Source of the DNA: Gyrodactylus bullatarudis
Taxonomy: Eukaryota > Platyhelminthes > Monogenea > Gyrodactylidea > Gyrodactylidae
Direction: 5' to 3'
DNA length: 20,599 bases
Assembly: GCA_012064415.1 (NCBI GenBank)
Contig: SSNU01000004.1
Location: 1-20,599 of the forward strand
The position numbers were made by a program, and so were the translations under genes. Positions 10,285-19,458 of the stretch are shown here, one piece after another (the first letter of the stretch is position 1; each line of letters begins with the position of its first letter). The notes beneath the pieces were generated by a model. That model did no database searches, had not been told where the DNA came from, and worked only from the letters and a program-made list of their open reading frames with translations.

Positions 10285-10380
10285 GAGTTGAATATTATTT
10301 GACTCTCTTATCCGATTCAGGTGTAAGAAGACAATCTCCATCAAGTTAGACTCACGTGGGCAATTAACTAGTTTCTAAAA

Positions 10381-10402
10381 ACCGATTTTTTTCCAAATCG
10401 GT
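10381..10402. repeat. Hairpin, 8-bp stem
   Basis: ACCGATTT (10381-10388), a 6-base loop, then AAATCGGT (10395-10402). It lies about 100 bases after the hammerhead-like core. Confidence 0.7.
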
Positions 10403-10476
10403 AAAGTTTGCGTTATGTATAAAATGAAATCTTCGTCTTTCTCGAGTTCTTGACAAAAAAATATTGAGGAATTTGT

Positions 10477-10542
10477 AGAGATAGTTTATTCATGGTGAAT
10501 GAAAATCACCCCCTCATTTTTAAGATATGGCAAACTATCTCT
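10477..10542. repeat. Nested hairpin, 11-bp outer stem
   Basis: AGAGATAGTTT (10477-10487) pairs perfectly with AAACTATCTCT (10532-10542). Inside the loop GGTGA (10494-10498) pairs with TCACC (10506-10510), giving a two-level fold. Confidence 0.7.
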
Positions 10543-10675
10543 GAATGTTTGGATAATAAATTATTGGAGAGTATTCAAGTAAATAAGTTATTTTGCCCGA
10601 TTGCACTTTTATAACTGCATAAAAATTTGTATTACTTGTTAGTAAAAAGTTATTACTTATTCCCAAGGCGACGAA

Positions 10676-11012
10676 AAGGTTAGATTTCATATTAAAAATT
10701 AGAAATTCTTCAACTATAATAAATATAATTATAATTATTATCTGCGTCATCCTAAAACGAATTATTTACTCCAATTCATAATGGCAGAGAATTTGTTCTT
10801 TTGAAAGGAACTGATAATACTGTTAAGTAATTCTGGATATCTTAATTCCCTTAAGCATGAAATGTTGATTTTTGAGCTTTGTTCTGATCAAAATTAACAG
10901 TAAGCTTGTTTGTCAATGAAATCTTTGACTACTACGTGAAAAATCGTGTAAATAAAAATCAAGGATAATTTTCTTTGTATTTAAGTTAATACAATATTTT
11001 CACCTGTTTTGT
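10676..11012 (+). repeat. Long inverted repeat, left arm
   Basis: This 337-base arm is the reverse complement of 15580-15916. I found two mismatches by direct comparison (10850 against 15742; 10964 against 15628) and no indels, about 99.4% identity. It starts AAGGTTAGATTTCAT and ends CACCTGTTTTGT. Flanks diverge at both ends and no target duplication is visible. The arm matches no transposon family that I recognise. Confidence 0.9.
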
Positions 11013-11672
11013 CTCTAATACACACCTGATCATACTGAAAATAAATTTTGAGATACAAAAGAGTGATTTTTGAAAATGGATTTTTATGATCTTCAAACTG
11101 ATCTCAATTTCCAAGCCAAATAAAGACCAATCTATCCAAATCTGCCGATGTCCGATCCAGTGACCAATTCTAATATTAGGTGATCACAAAAGAAAATTCA
11201 TTTGAAATTGGAAAACTAATCGAATCCCAATTAATATTTTTATTCTCATAGCCTTCTTGGTTTTACTTCTGTGGCTTTTTTTGTTATTCTATTGAAATAA
11301 ATTTATAATTTTCTTCATCATGATCAAAGAATTAGAGAAATTCATGGAATAAAGGGCTAATCTATAGAACGATTGCCCCCTCTTGTATTTCAGTAATTTT
11401 TCTGAGTGACAAAGAGTAACATCGATGAATCCCTTGCAGTGAGTTTTCATTCCATCGATAATAAAAAGACCAACACGATTCAAAGTAAACTTGGAGAGAA
11501 ATAAGAGGGAGCAACCGTTCTCTAATTTAGCCGAATAAAGTCTAAAGAAGATTTTTCTGTTGAAAAAGGGCAAATTTTTTCAAAATTTTTCAACTAGCTT
11601 TAGATTTAGCTTTCGAATTTCCAACTTGATCATTTTTTTGCTGCAATATAGACCTTAAACATATGAGAGTAG
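11013..11672. other. Spacer between long inverted repeat and hAT element
   Basis: No gene recognised. The minus strand is open from 11573 to 11289 (94 codons) and includes a stretch reading NRVGLFIIDGMKTHCKGF. No family is recognised, and it could be a remnant of coding sequence from whatever the inverted repeats enclose. Confidence 0.35.
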
Positions 11673-11915
11673 CTAATAATTAGGGTGGAAAATTTGCGAT
11701 TTTTTCGATTTTTGATATCATAATCAACTGTGCTTTTTAAAAAAAATATCAAAAAATTAATTCTCTACACCTTTTAGTTTCCTAGATAATTTTGCGATTT
11801 TTTTGCGGTTTTAATCTCAAGTTTCCATTTTTTCCCCTTTTTCCAATCCTTTTGTGTCCTCTTTTGTCTCGGTTTCCCATCTTCTCCTATTAATTTCTTA
11901 CCTAGGCTCTGTTAA

Positions 11916-12143
11916 GGCACCATTAAAAATAAATCACGCAGAGATTTCCTTTCAGATTCGAAAAGGCCTCCTACTCCGTTCACTACAAAATGGGTTAAAG
12001 CTATTAAAAACTATTGAATAAAAAATGAAGAATTATAAAACTTCATTAAGGAAAGGAATTGAAATCGTGCAGAATCTCGATATAAAGAGGATCCTTTAAA
12101 AAGGATACTTGAAAAGCCAGCGAAACCGAAAAAATTTCAAAAA
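11916..12143 (+). pseudogene. Possible remnant coding sequence inside the hAT element
   Basis: Two short open stretches sit in the hAT body upstream of the Tc1 insertion. One (from 11916 to the stop at 12015-12017) reads SKRPPTPFTTKWVKAIKNY at its end. The other (from about 12063 to 12143) reads NRAESRYKEDPLKRILEKP and ends FQKM. The bases are less AT-rich than their neighbours and could be a decayed piece of a hAT transposase, but I cannot match it to a domain. Treat as tentative. Confidence 0.25.
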
Positions 12144-12173
12144 ATGTGAAAATGGAAGATAAAAATATTAGTA

Positions 12174-13379
12174 CAGTTGTATCAGAAAGTAAAGTCCTAT
12201 CAAAAATATATAGTCTAAACATAACACAATAACTTTATCAAAATATTCAATAAATGTACAGTTTTTTCGGTATTTGGAAGATCAATCATTTTTCTGCAAG
12301 TGATTTATTATTAGAGTATATTAATTTGCATCAATAACGTGTTATTATAATTAGAAAGAAGGTGTATAAATTTACAAAATTGCAAATTACATTTTTTCAA
12401 ATCGTAGTAACCAAATTATGATTTCACTATTCGATGGATATTATCAAGCTGTAAAAAATTAGATAAAAATTTCCTTTAAGAATTACAGTTCTGTTAATTT
12501 TTTCACCTGAAAACATTCCAAGCCAATATTCGAGAGGCTTATCAATATTGTTCAAGGCAAATTCTAACCTCTCTCTCTTATGTCGTTCGTAAGATTGGGG
12601 ACTTGTCTTGCATTCACTTGGCTTATTCCTATTCTTGACATTGTTGTATGGAGAGTTCTGTTTCTTGAATTAAAATAGGTACTTACGAATAGCTGACATC
12701 AGGATAATAAGTCTTTTGTATTGACCGAATGGTTTCAGTATGATTTCTCTTCACAATTGATTTAAGTCGTATAGCCTCTTGAAGGGAAAACTTTTTCGGG
12801 CGACCAGAGACTGAAGCACGAAGAGTGTGCTTGTCATTTTTAATTCTGCTAACAGTTTTTATTGATACCCCACAATGATTCGCTATCTCTTTCAAAGTGA
12901 GATTTGATTGGAGGAGGTTTTCGATAACACGTTTTTCATCTTCATTTATTCTTTTCATATTTGTGGGGATTTTAATAGGGATTTTCACACATTGACTAAA
13001 CAAATTACTACTGTATTCCTTGATGTTGTTTAAAAATTATTAGCACATTTTTGATTTTAGTGTAAAATGACTCCAACTCGTATATCCTCTCCTAATGAAT
13101 AATTCAAGCTTTTCACATGACAAATGAAACATTTAGCAATAATCAACTTCATTTATAACAACTTTTGATTCTTATTCTACTTATTAAGTGAAATATGGAA
13201 GTGTCAAAAATTACATGATTTTTACTTGCTTAGGATGTGATCAAATCAAGGCTTACATGATTAGTTAATCTAAATATCTTATATTTATAGAGTAATAAAA
13301 CCGTATATATAAAAGTAAAGTTATGATATTCCATGAGATGATGAATATGATAACAGGACTTTACTTTTTGATACAACTG
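12174..13379 (-). mobile_element. Tc1-like transposon, 1206 bp, nested in the hAT element
   Basis: The ends are inverted repeats starting CAGTTGTATCA and continuing AAAGTAAAGTCCT (12174-12198 and 13355-13379). They match at 24 of 25 bases, with G at 12185 against A in the other end. TA flanks each side (12172-12173 and 13380-13381), the Tc1/mariner target site. Because the flanks read TAGTA-CAG on both ends, the duplication could instead be the outer TA, shifting the boundary by three bases. The element encodes a broken transposase on the minus strand and is shorter than typical autonomous Tc1 elements (about 1.3 kb or more in this family). It lies wholly inside 11681-13605, so it inserted after the hAT element. 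Confidence 0.88.
12427..12958 (-). pseudogene. Tc1-like transposase, broken and truncated
   Basis: Tc1 transposases bind the TIRs with paired helix-turn-helix domains and cut with a DDE/D catalytic triad. From the ATG at 12958 an N-terminal part of 91 codons is open. It includes a helix-turn-helix (TLKEIANHCGVSIKTVSRIK, residues 21-40), the linker SGRPKKFS (51-58) and the start of a second one (AIRLKSIVKRN and TIRSIQ). The frame stops at 12683-12685. A second part, 12663 to 12427, continues in another frame with SYERHKRERLEFALNNIDKP then LEYWLGMFSGEK, matching the family's HKRxRLEFA...FSDE region. The first catalytic Asp is Gly here. The remaining catalytic residues are absent. The stop overlaps a perfect donor-like GTAAGTA, so a small intron is possible, but the missing Asp and missing C-terminus make this copy inactive either way. 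Confidence 0.8.
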
Positions 13380-13613
13380 TACTATGAGTTGGAAGCCGAT
13401 TTCAGCTTATGTTGAAAGATATTTTTCAAAACTTAAGTATTTTCATGATAAGAATTAAACATTCAAAAAAGAAACTTGTATTTCGTATGCTAACGCACTG
13501 GACTAAAATTTCCCCCCATTTTTTCATTTTCAAAAATAAAATTGCGATTTATTTGCCATTTTTAAGATATTTTTCAATATTTTATTCCATTTATTTTCCA
13601 CCCTACTAATAAT

Positions 13614-15579
13614 TAAATCGTCATAATAACGAATTATTCTGAAAAATAAAAGTACTTGTTCCTGCTCATGAGATAGATTAACTAGCTGTTTAGAATGAGA
13701 AAAAAGTAGTTTGATTAATATCATATCATTCCCTCATGTTAATACGAGGATAACTCATTTCATTCAGGACAAAAGTTTATTCAATCCTTTTTTTGTGTTT
13801 ATTGTTACATTAATAACGATTCTTGTTCGTCACTTACACAACCTTATATAGGACAGTTGGTTAGATGAATTAATATTGTGCCAATTAATCAAAATTAATT
13901 AATTAATTCACGAAGTTTTATGATAGAAACATGTTCTTTAATTCCGCTCTCGTTCTATGTTACTAAAACATAACATGCTCTATTATCTAGTTTGAAAAAA
14001 ATGTACTAGAGTTACTTTTGTGAATTAACTAGTAATTTCCCAATGAAATTTTTCGTCCTTTGATAATAATTTGAATACAAAAATATTCCTTTTGAAATAT
14101 ATTTGGAAATTTCATGAATTTTTGAAAATACTCAATACAACGGAAATCGTGTCAAAGTCAAATGCTAACTGTAGTTTTCAAGAGTTTTTCAGAGTACAAG
14201 CTGTGCTGTACAACACAGAAGATATAAATTTGACCATTTATTCCTATCAACATTTCACAGCAATAGATTCAAAGAATAGAGTGAACTGTCTTTAGATTAT
14301 CTGATTTTTTCAAACTATTTAGACAGTCTCAAGTATCCTCAAAAATTCTGGATCATAGGGGAAACTCTAGGGATCTATATAATCTACTTCATAGAATAGA
14401 TATTTTTACGTTATTATTAATTATTTTATTTGAAAAATAAACAGTCCAATTACAAAATATTTGATGAAACTTACAAATCTTGAAGGACTTATTAGAAATA
14501 AATTAAATTAAATTAGATAATCAATCTGAATTAATCACAGCTCGGAATAAAAATATCAAGTTTAAATGAGAATCAGTATGAACTCTCACCTCATTTAACT
14601 CTACAACTCCCAGAAAAATTTTTTACGGTTCACATTTAATCTTTTGTCTATCCTATGGCTAGTGATCTACATTTTTTTGAACGCAATTTGGTCATTTTTT
14701 AATCTAAAAACAGGCTATCTTGAAAGCTTTAGCAGATAGAGTTCAGGCAATTGCTCATTTGAATTCTACAGGGATGATTCCTCAATTATCTTAGGTTTTA
14801 GGTATGATAGAGCTTAGATTTTTGCGTATTCCACGAGATTTCCTATCGAATGGGTGGTCAACGAAATATTTTCTTAAGCTAAGATGTATATTGTACAGTG
14901 TATAATAAGTGGTATGCGTCTTCAAAGGTACAGTGGGAAGTTTTTCTGCTTCTTCCATTCTTGATTATTTATTAGCAGTTTAAATTTATGCTCGCATAGT
15001 AAAGCCAAAATTTTAACAATTACTAATTTTTTTGGGTTAATCAATATTAAAAATTCTCATACTTCAGTCTCGTTTGAAATTAAAACAGCAAAACTTTAAA
15101 GATAAAGATAACTTGTTATTTGGTGAGTTAGAAAGCTATTTCAAGTTTTCGATAAAATCTTTTTTTTTGATTTATATATCAATTCAGATTCATTCTTATT
15201 TTAAAATCGAATATTATCAGAGGGATATCTTGACTTGATCTAAATTTTTCTGATGTAGCTCAAAATTTATGCCTTTCAGGAATTTAATTTTAGTGATTCT
15301 GAAATGCCTGTGAATACAATTTATTCAATGATGTAAGATATTTTCGATTATTTTTAGCGCAGTGACATTAAAGTTCGAATTTTAATGATGAATCATTAGA
15401 ATTTTTTATTCATTATTTTTATGTTTTTTTCTTTAATTCCGTTGAAAAATGAATAGTTTCTTGGTTTTGGCATCAGACACTATGTTTTGAGATAGATAGC
15501 CAGAGTGATTTTCAAGCTTAAAAAGACGATTCTAATGATATATAGAGCGTACGGTCTTATTGATATTTTAGATTGAGAC
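13614..15579. other. Spacer between hAT element and right arm of the long inverted repeat
   Basis: No gene recognised. The plus strand is open at 14071-14295 and includes SKSNANCSFQEFFRVQAVLY; the family is not recognised. TTAATTAATTAATT runs occur near 13897-13908. The segment at 14100-14290 looks less AT-rich than its neighbours but has no clear splice signals. Confidence 0.35.
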
Positions 15580-15916
15580 ACAAAACAGGTGAAAATATTG
15601 TATTAACTTAAATACAAAGAAAATTATTCTTGATTTTTATTTACACGATTTTTCACGTAGTAGTCAAAGATTTCATTGACAAACAAGCTTACTGTTAATT
15701 TTGATCAGAACAAAGCTCAAAAATCAACATTTCATGCTTAACGGAATTAAGATATCCAGAATTACTTAACAGTATTATCAGTTCCTTTCAAAAGAACAAA
15801 TTCTCTGCCATTATGAATTGGAGTAAATAATTCGTTTTAGGATGACGCAGATAATAATTATAATTATATTTATTATAGTTGAAGAATTTCTAATTTTTAA
15901 TATGAAATCTAACCTT
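15580..15916 (-). repeat. Long inverted repeat, right arm
   Basis: Reverse complement of 10676-11012. The two arms enclose 4,567 bp that include the nested hAT and Tc1 elements. The near identity points to a recent origin, to gene conversion between the arms, or to an assembly artefact. The arms could be terminal repeats of a large transposon, or two copies of one repeat inserted in opposite orientation. The lack of a target duplication leaves this open. Confidence 0.9.
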
Positions 15917-15921
15917 CTTCT

Positions 15922-15957
15922 ATTTCTAGTCCACTTTGCAAGGTTTGGACTAGAAAT
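15922..15957. repeat. Hairpin, 12-bp perfect stem
   Basis: ATTTCTAGTCCA (15922-15933) pairs with TGGACTAGAAAT (15946-15957) across a 12-base loop. It starts 5 bases outside the right arm of the long inverted repeat and about 150 bases before exon B. Confidence 0.75.
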
Positions 15958-16109
15958 CCACTCCTATTGTATATCATTAGAATCATCTGAAATAACTTGA
16001 TTAGATTCTGAGTCATGATAAAAATCAGAAATTCGATAAACCTTTTTCTAATGTCTATGGAATCAACTGCTACATCAGGATTTCAAACATGTTTCATTTC
16101 TAATTTTAG

Positions 16110-16260
16110 TTGATTCTAAAACCAATAAACCTGTCACGATATTCCCCAATATCAAAAGTGGGACAAATACGCCTACAGGTGAAATTCAATCCAGAAACAC
16201 TTACTGCGACCATTATAATTTTTGCTGTGAAAAATCTCCTGTCATATTCAACCAGTAAGG
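16110..16260 (+). CDS. Synaptotagmin-like protein, exon B (start of C2B)
   Basis: The acceptor is TTCTAATTTTAG ending at 16109. The exon then reads in frame from a TTG codon that is not an initiator. It encodes about 50 residues, including VGQIRLQVKFNPETLTATII and then IFAVKNLLSYSTSKG. This matches the opening of a C2B domain: a Gly-x-Ile strand, then a Leu-Thr-x-Thr-Ile strand, then the Asn-Leu loop 1. The donor is either AGG|GTAAGC (exon end 16260) or CCA|GTAAGG (exon end 16254); both leave phase 1. The exon starts in phase 0, exactly what exon A (ending 4972) requires, and the joined product has a C2A-C2B linker of ordinary length after the WRDL motif. The remainder of C2B (DPYVK-like strand, polybasic strand) should be in later exons. 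I found none by eye before the end of the window. Confidence 0.72.
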
Positions 16261-16312
16261 GTAAGCTTCAAAGAACTATTCAAAATAATCAAAAATAGAG
16301 CTAGTTAATATG

Positions 16313-17450
16313 AAGAGGGAATTTATGATTTTTGCAAAAGAAAAAGAACTTGATCAAATTTTTTTGTAATCTATAGATCATGAAGAAAAAATGTTGAAAA
16401 AATTTTAAGGAAATTATGACATATTTCAAATCTCGAGTTTTTGAAAATTGAATTTTGAATTTTTGATCATTCTCCCTACTTGAAAATCGATGAAATTTTG
16501 ATGATTTAAGATCCCTGACAAATGACAAACTTATATAAAGTTTTATGGTAATAAACGGTTTTCTTGTCTTGTTGTAATACTAAAAATAAATATAAATCAC
16601 TATCTCAATTTAGGAGAAGATAGGAATTGGGCACTACTTCGAGATTTGAAAATGACATAATTTCCTTAAAACTTGATTTTTTCTAAATCTTTTTTCTTCA
16701 TAACCTGGAAGTAGGCCTCATGATCCACACCTAGTTAATATGAAGATGGGAATTTATGATTTTCAAAAAATTCTTAATTTCTTCATCATGAAATCGAATT
16801 TGATGAAGAATTTTTGCAATCAAGATCATGAGGCCCTCTTTCACGATACGGAGAAAAAAATTTAGAAAAATCAACTTTTAATGAAAATACAACAAAGTTA
16901 AAATCTTGAAGTAGCGCCAAATTCCCGTTTTTTTGAACTTTGTGGTAAAATTTTTCGCTGTTCTTAATTTGAGTGAGCGATCAAAATTTGAGGATCACAA
17001 TAAGACGAAAAAACCGATTATCATCATAAGAATTTTGATAAATTCGTCATTTTTCAGCATCTCCAAATATCAAATTTCATCGACTTTCAAGTAGGGAAAA
17101 TAGTCAATAAATCAAAATTTGATTTTGACACGATTATGGGGGGATTCTCAAAACCAGATTCATCATATTTAATGTCTTTGACTAATTGTGATCCTAAAAA
17201 CAATCTTTTGATCACTCTCTCGCATTAAAAACTGCAAAATTCAACTCAAAGTTCATAAAAATCCGAATTTGACGCTAGCTTCAAATTCGGTGTATTTTCC
17301 TTAAAAATTGATTTTTTCTAAATTTTTTTCTCTGTATACTGAAGGAGGGCCTCATGATCTAGATTATAGAAAAATCTTGATCAAATTTGATTACTTGATG
17401 AAAAAACTGAGAATTTTGTAAAGATCATGTCATAAATTCTCATGGTGTAA
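16313..17450. repeat. Compound foldback of the dispersed family
   Basis: Two inward-pointing termini, CTAGTTAATATGAAGAGGG (about 16311) and CTAGTTAATATGAAGATGGG (16732), face a right-hand inverted terminus (17345-17450, GGCCTCATGATCTAGA through TCATAAATTCTCATGG). Arms pair over AAATCAACTTTTAATG / TTAAAAATTGATTTTTTC and GTAGCGCCAAATTC / GAATTTGACGCTAGC. The block CTACTTGAAAATCGATGAAA (16475-16494) is inverted at about 17073-17092. GGCCTCATGATC occurs at 16715 and 17348, with the inverse GATCATGAGGCC at 16824. The arrangement fits one foldback of about 720 bp beside or inside a related partial copy. Confidence 0.6.
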
Positions 17451-18445
17451 TGAATTTAAGAATCAAAGATTTTCACTCTTATTTCGAGCCTCAAGTTAAT
17501 TTTTTTGTTAAATAAAAGTGACTGAGGGATCATAAACTTGCTAAATGTAATTCACTTCATTATCATGTGGAAATTGAATTTCAATTGCTTGATCACTTTC
17601 TTTTTGAAATTAATGACATTTTTATGATCGAAAATGGTGAGTTTTTTTAACTTTATCAGTTTTTCTTGTTTTATTTTCAACCTGAATTCACTCGACTGAC
17701 CTACCAATTTCAAATAAATGAAAAATTTCCTGCAAAAAGTTCAAAAATCGTTCAAAACCAACTTTGGATTGTACAAAAATTTAAATTTTTCATGATATAA
17801 AGCGCAAAATTCTTCTTCGAGGAATATGATAATTACATTTTGACAATGTCCACAGACACAAACAAAAGGCAGATAATCCCAATGATCAAGAAACTGACTG
17901 TTTTTTGCTAGAATCATAATCTTCTCATCAATTCAAAATGCAAATCATCCCACGCAGCCATTATAAAAAAAGAATAGATTTACATTTTTATTCTGTATAA
18001 ATCATCATTCAAATTTGATTAACGCTCAAAATTAGATGTAATTTTTTTTGGAAAATCATTCGCTTGCTCTAATAAAAAGTTTTGGCAAATATTTTACAAT
18101 TCTAAGGAAAGAATTCGCATCAGAATTTTGTCTGAGAGTAAAAATTCCAATCAGTGTAGTATTTTTCATGACGAATCAAAATAAATAAAAAATTCATAGC
18201 AATGTAACAGACCGAAACGCCTTTCGTTACAATTATGAAAATTGATGCTATTTATCTAAATTAAATAATAATAAATAGTAGAGATTAATAAACGAAAATG
18301 TGATATTTTTTATTCTCTAATGAATAAATAACAATTCAAGATTCAACTGTAATGTATAAATTTGTAAGAATCAACAGATGCCAACATTTTTAGAAGGCTC
18401 GTTCTTAAATTTCTGAACAATGCTCAAATCTATAGTTATTTTAAA
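17451..18445. other. Non-coding intronic DNA, nothing recognised
   Basis: AT-rich sequence downstream of exon B. I searched for the next C2B exon (a DPYVK-like strand with splice sites) and saw none. Confidence 0.45.
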
Positions 18446-19165
18446 TAAAGTCCTCAGAAGTCTATTTTCTCCTAAGAATTCTGTGGCTCCGAGGATTAAT
18501 AAAATGTTTAAAAAATATTTATCATGATCCAGATCAAAGTTATTAAGTCTTAGATCGGTCTTATTTTCATGATAAAGTCTTAAAAAGTTTAGGGTCCAAA
18601 GTTTTAGGTCTTAAAACGCAATTATCAATTTTGTGACTGAACTTCACAAAATCAAACAAAGAGAACAGCGTGCTTGTTTCCCATTGGTAGATTTAAGCAA
18701 AATTTTGTATCTGATATGCTTTCACACCATACACAATGTATATCATACATGAAACCATGCTTGTGTATATGATATTGGCTAATCAGAATCGTTCTTTCCA
18801 TATCGATTTTCAAATTTTTTTGGTGTTCCTCCTTAAATTGAATACAACACGACAAGACCGAAAGTACTTCCCTGTCAAAATGAATCATTGCATCGAAATA
18901 GACAGTGAAGAGGATGGATTTTACTATAATATTAAGTTGTATTTAATACATTTTTAAATTAAATATTAGTTTTACTTATAAGTAGTTTGACTATTATCTG
19001 TGTAGTTTTGATAGGTCTTGATTTAAGACCTAACGTTGAGAAATATCATTTTAAAGTCTTAAAAAATGATTTTAGCGTTCTGAAACTTGAGGCCCAAGTT
19101 ATTTAATTTCATTGAAAATTCAATCTTTTGTTAATTTTTATTAGACTTCTGATTCTGAGGTGAGA
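18446..19165. repeat. Diverged inverted repeat with unassigned interior
   Basis: CCTCAGAAGTCTATT on the left (from 18451) faces TTAGACTTCTGATTCTGAGG on the right (to 19160). TTTTAGGTCTTAAAACG (18600-18616) faces TTTAAGACCTAACG (19022-19035). A local hairpin AGGTCTT/AAGACCT sits at 19013-19031. The arms are badly drifted. The interior (18620-19000) has overlapping open frames on both strands, for example 18652-18888 on the minus strand, with no recognised family. Confidence 0.4.
19013..19031. repeat. Hairpin, 7-bp stem
   Basis: AGGTCTT (19013-19019), loop GATTT, AAGACCT (19025-19031). Confidence 0.65.
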
Positions 19166-19458
19166 ATATTTAATGAGAACCATTTTGTTCAAATATCTTC
19201 AAATTTATGTTTTGAATATTTCTAATGGAAGATAATTGATAAAGAGAGAAAGCATTATTGACAGATGAAATTCCATCATGAAGTGTAATTGAATAAGATT
19301 ATCATTCAAATGGATGAATGAATAGCTTATTCGGAATTTTCATAAACGAATTGTATTATTAATATCAAGCATATTGTTATCATAATCTTGTCTATTGATC
19401 TATGATCAAGAAAAAATTATAATTTCAATTGATCCTTAAATGATGAGAATTCCTCCGC

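Larger units (their letters stand above)
11681..13605. mobile_element. hAT-superfamily element, non-autonomous, interrupted
   Basis: The terminal inverted repeats are TAGGGTGGAAAAT at 11681-11693 and ATTTTCCACCCTA at 13593-13605, a perfect 13-base match. They are flanked by the exact 8-bp duplication CTAATAAT (11673-11680 and 13606-13613). TIRs of TAGGGTGG type with an 8-bp duplication are hallmarks of hAT elements. Inside the left end the motif TTGCGATTTTTT repeats (11694 and about 11800), with a TTGCGATTTATTTGCC relative near the right end, as expected for subterminal binding sites. Removing the Tc1 insertion leaves roughly 720 bp, too short for a full transposase. The element is therefore a deletion derivative or MITE. 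Confidence 0.85.
4973..16109 (+). other. 11.1-kb intron between exons A and B
   Basis: The intron is bounded by GTGAGC at 4973-4978 and TTTTAG ending at 16109, both in phase 0, and separates the two C2-coding exons. It is filled with foldback repeats, a hammerhead-like RNA motif, a long inverted repeat, and a nested hAT/Tc1 insertion, all annotated separately. I recognise no cellular coding sequence inside it. The intron call is inferred from reading-frame and domain continuity, not from transcript data. Confidence 0.68.

Noticed and set aside
10083..10286. Open frame over the hammerhead-like island
   Set aside because: The frame lacks family similarity, and its GC-rich part is explained by the structured ribozyme-like island. 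No splice signals support an exon.
10254..10330. Type I hammerhead fold using downstream sequence
   Set aside because: No downstream stretch pairs with the CTGTA just before the core. The short ACTC/GAGT pairing after GAAA leaves a one-base loop and puts G at the cleavage position.
12630..12687. A firm call of a 58-base intron in the Tc1 transposase
   Set aside because: The donor GTAAGTA is perfect and one AG acceptor restores the frame, but the spacing to HKRERLEFA is shorter than usual and a frameshift explains it equally well. It is kept as a finding only.
16254..16260. Single donor choice for exon B
   Set aside because: GTAAGG at 16255 and GTAAGC at 16261 are both acceptable and give the same phase; the sequence alone cannot decide.
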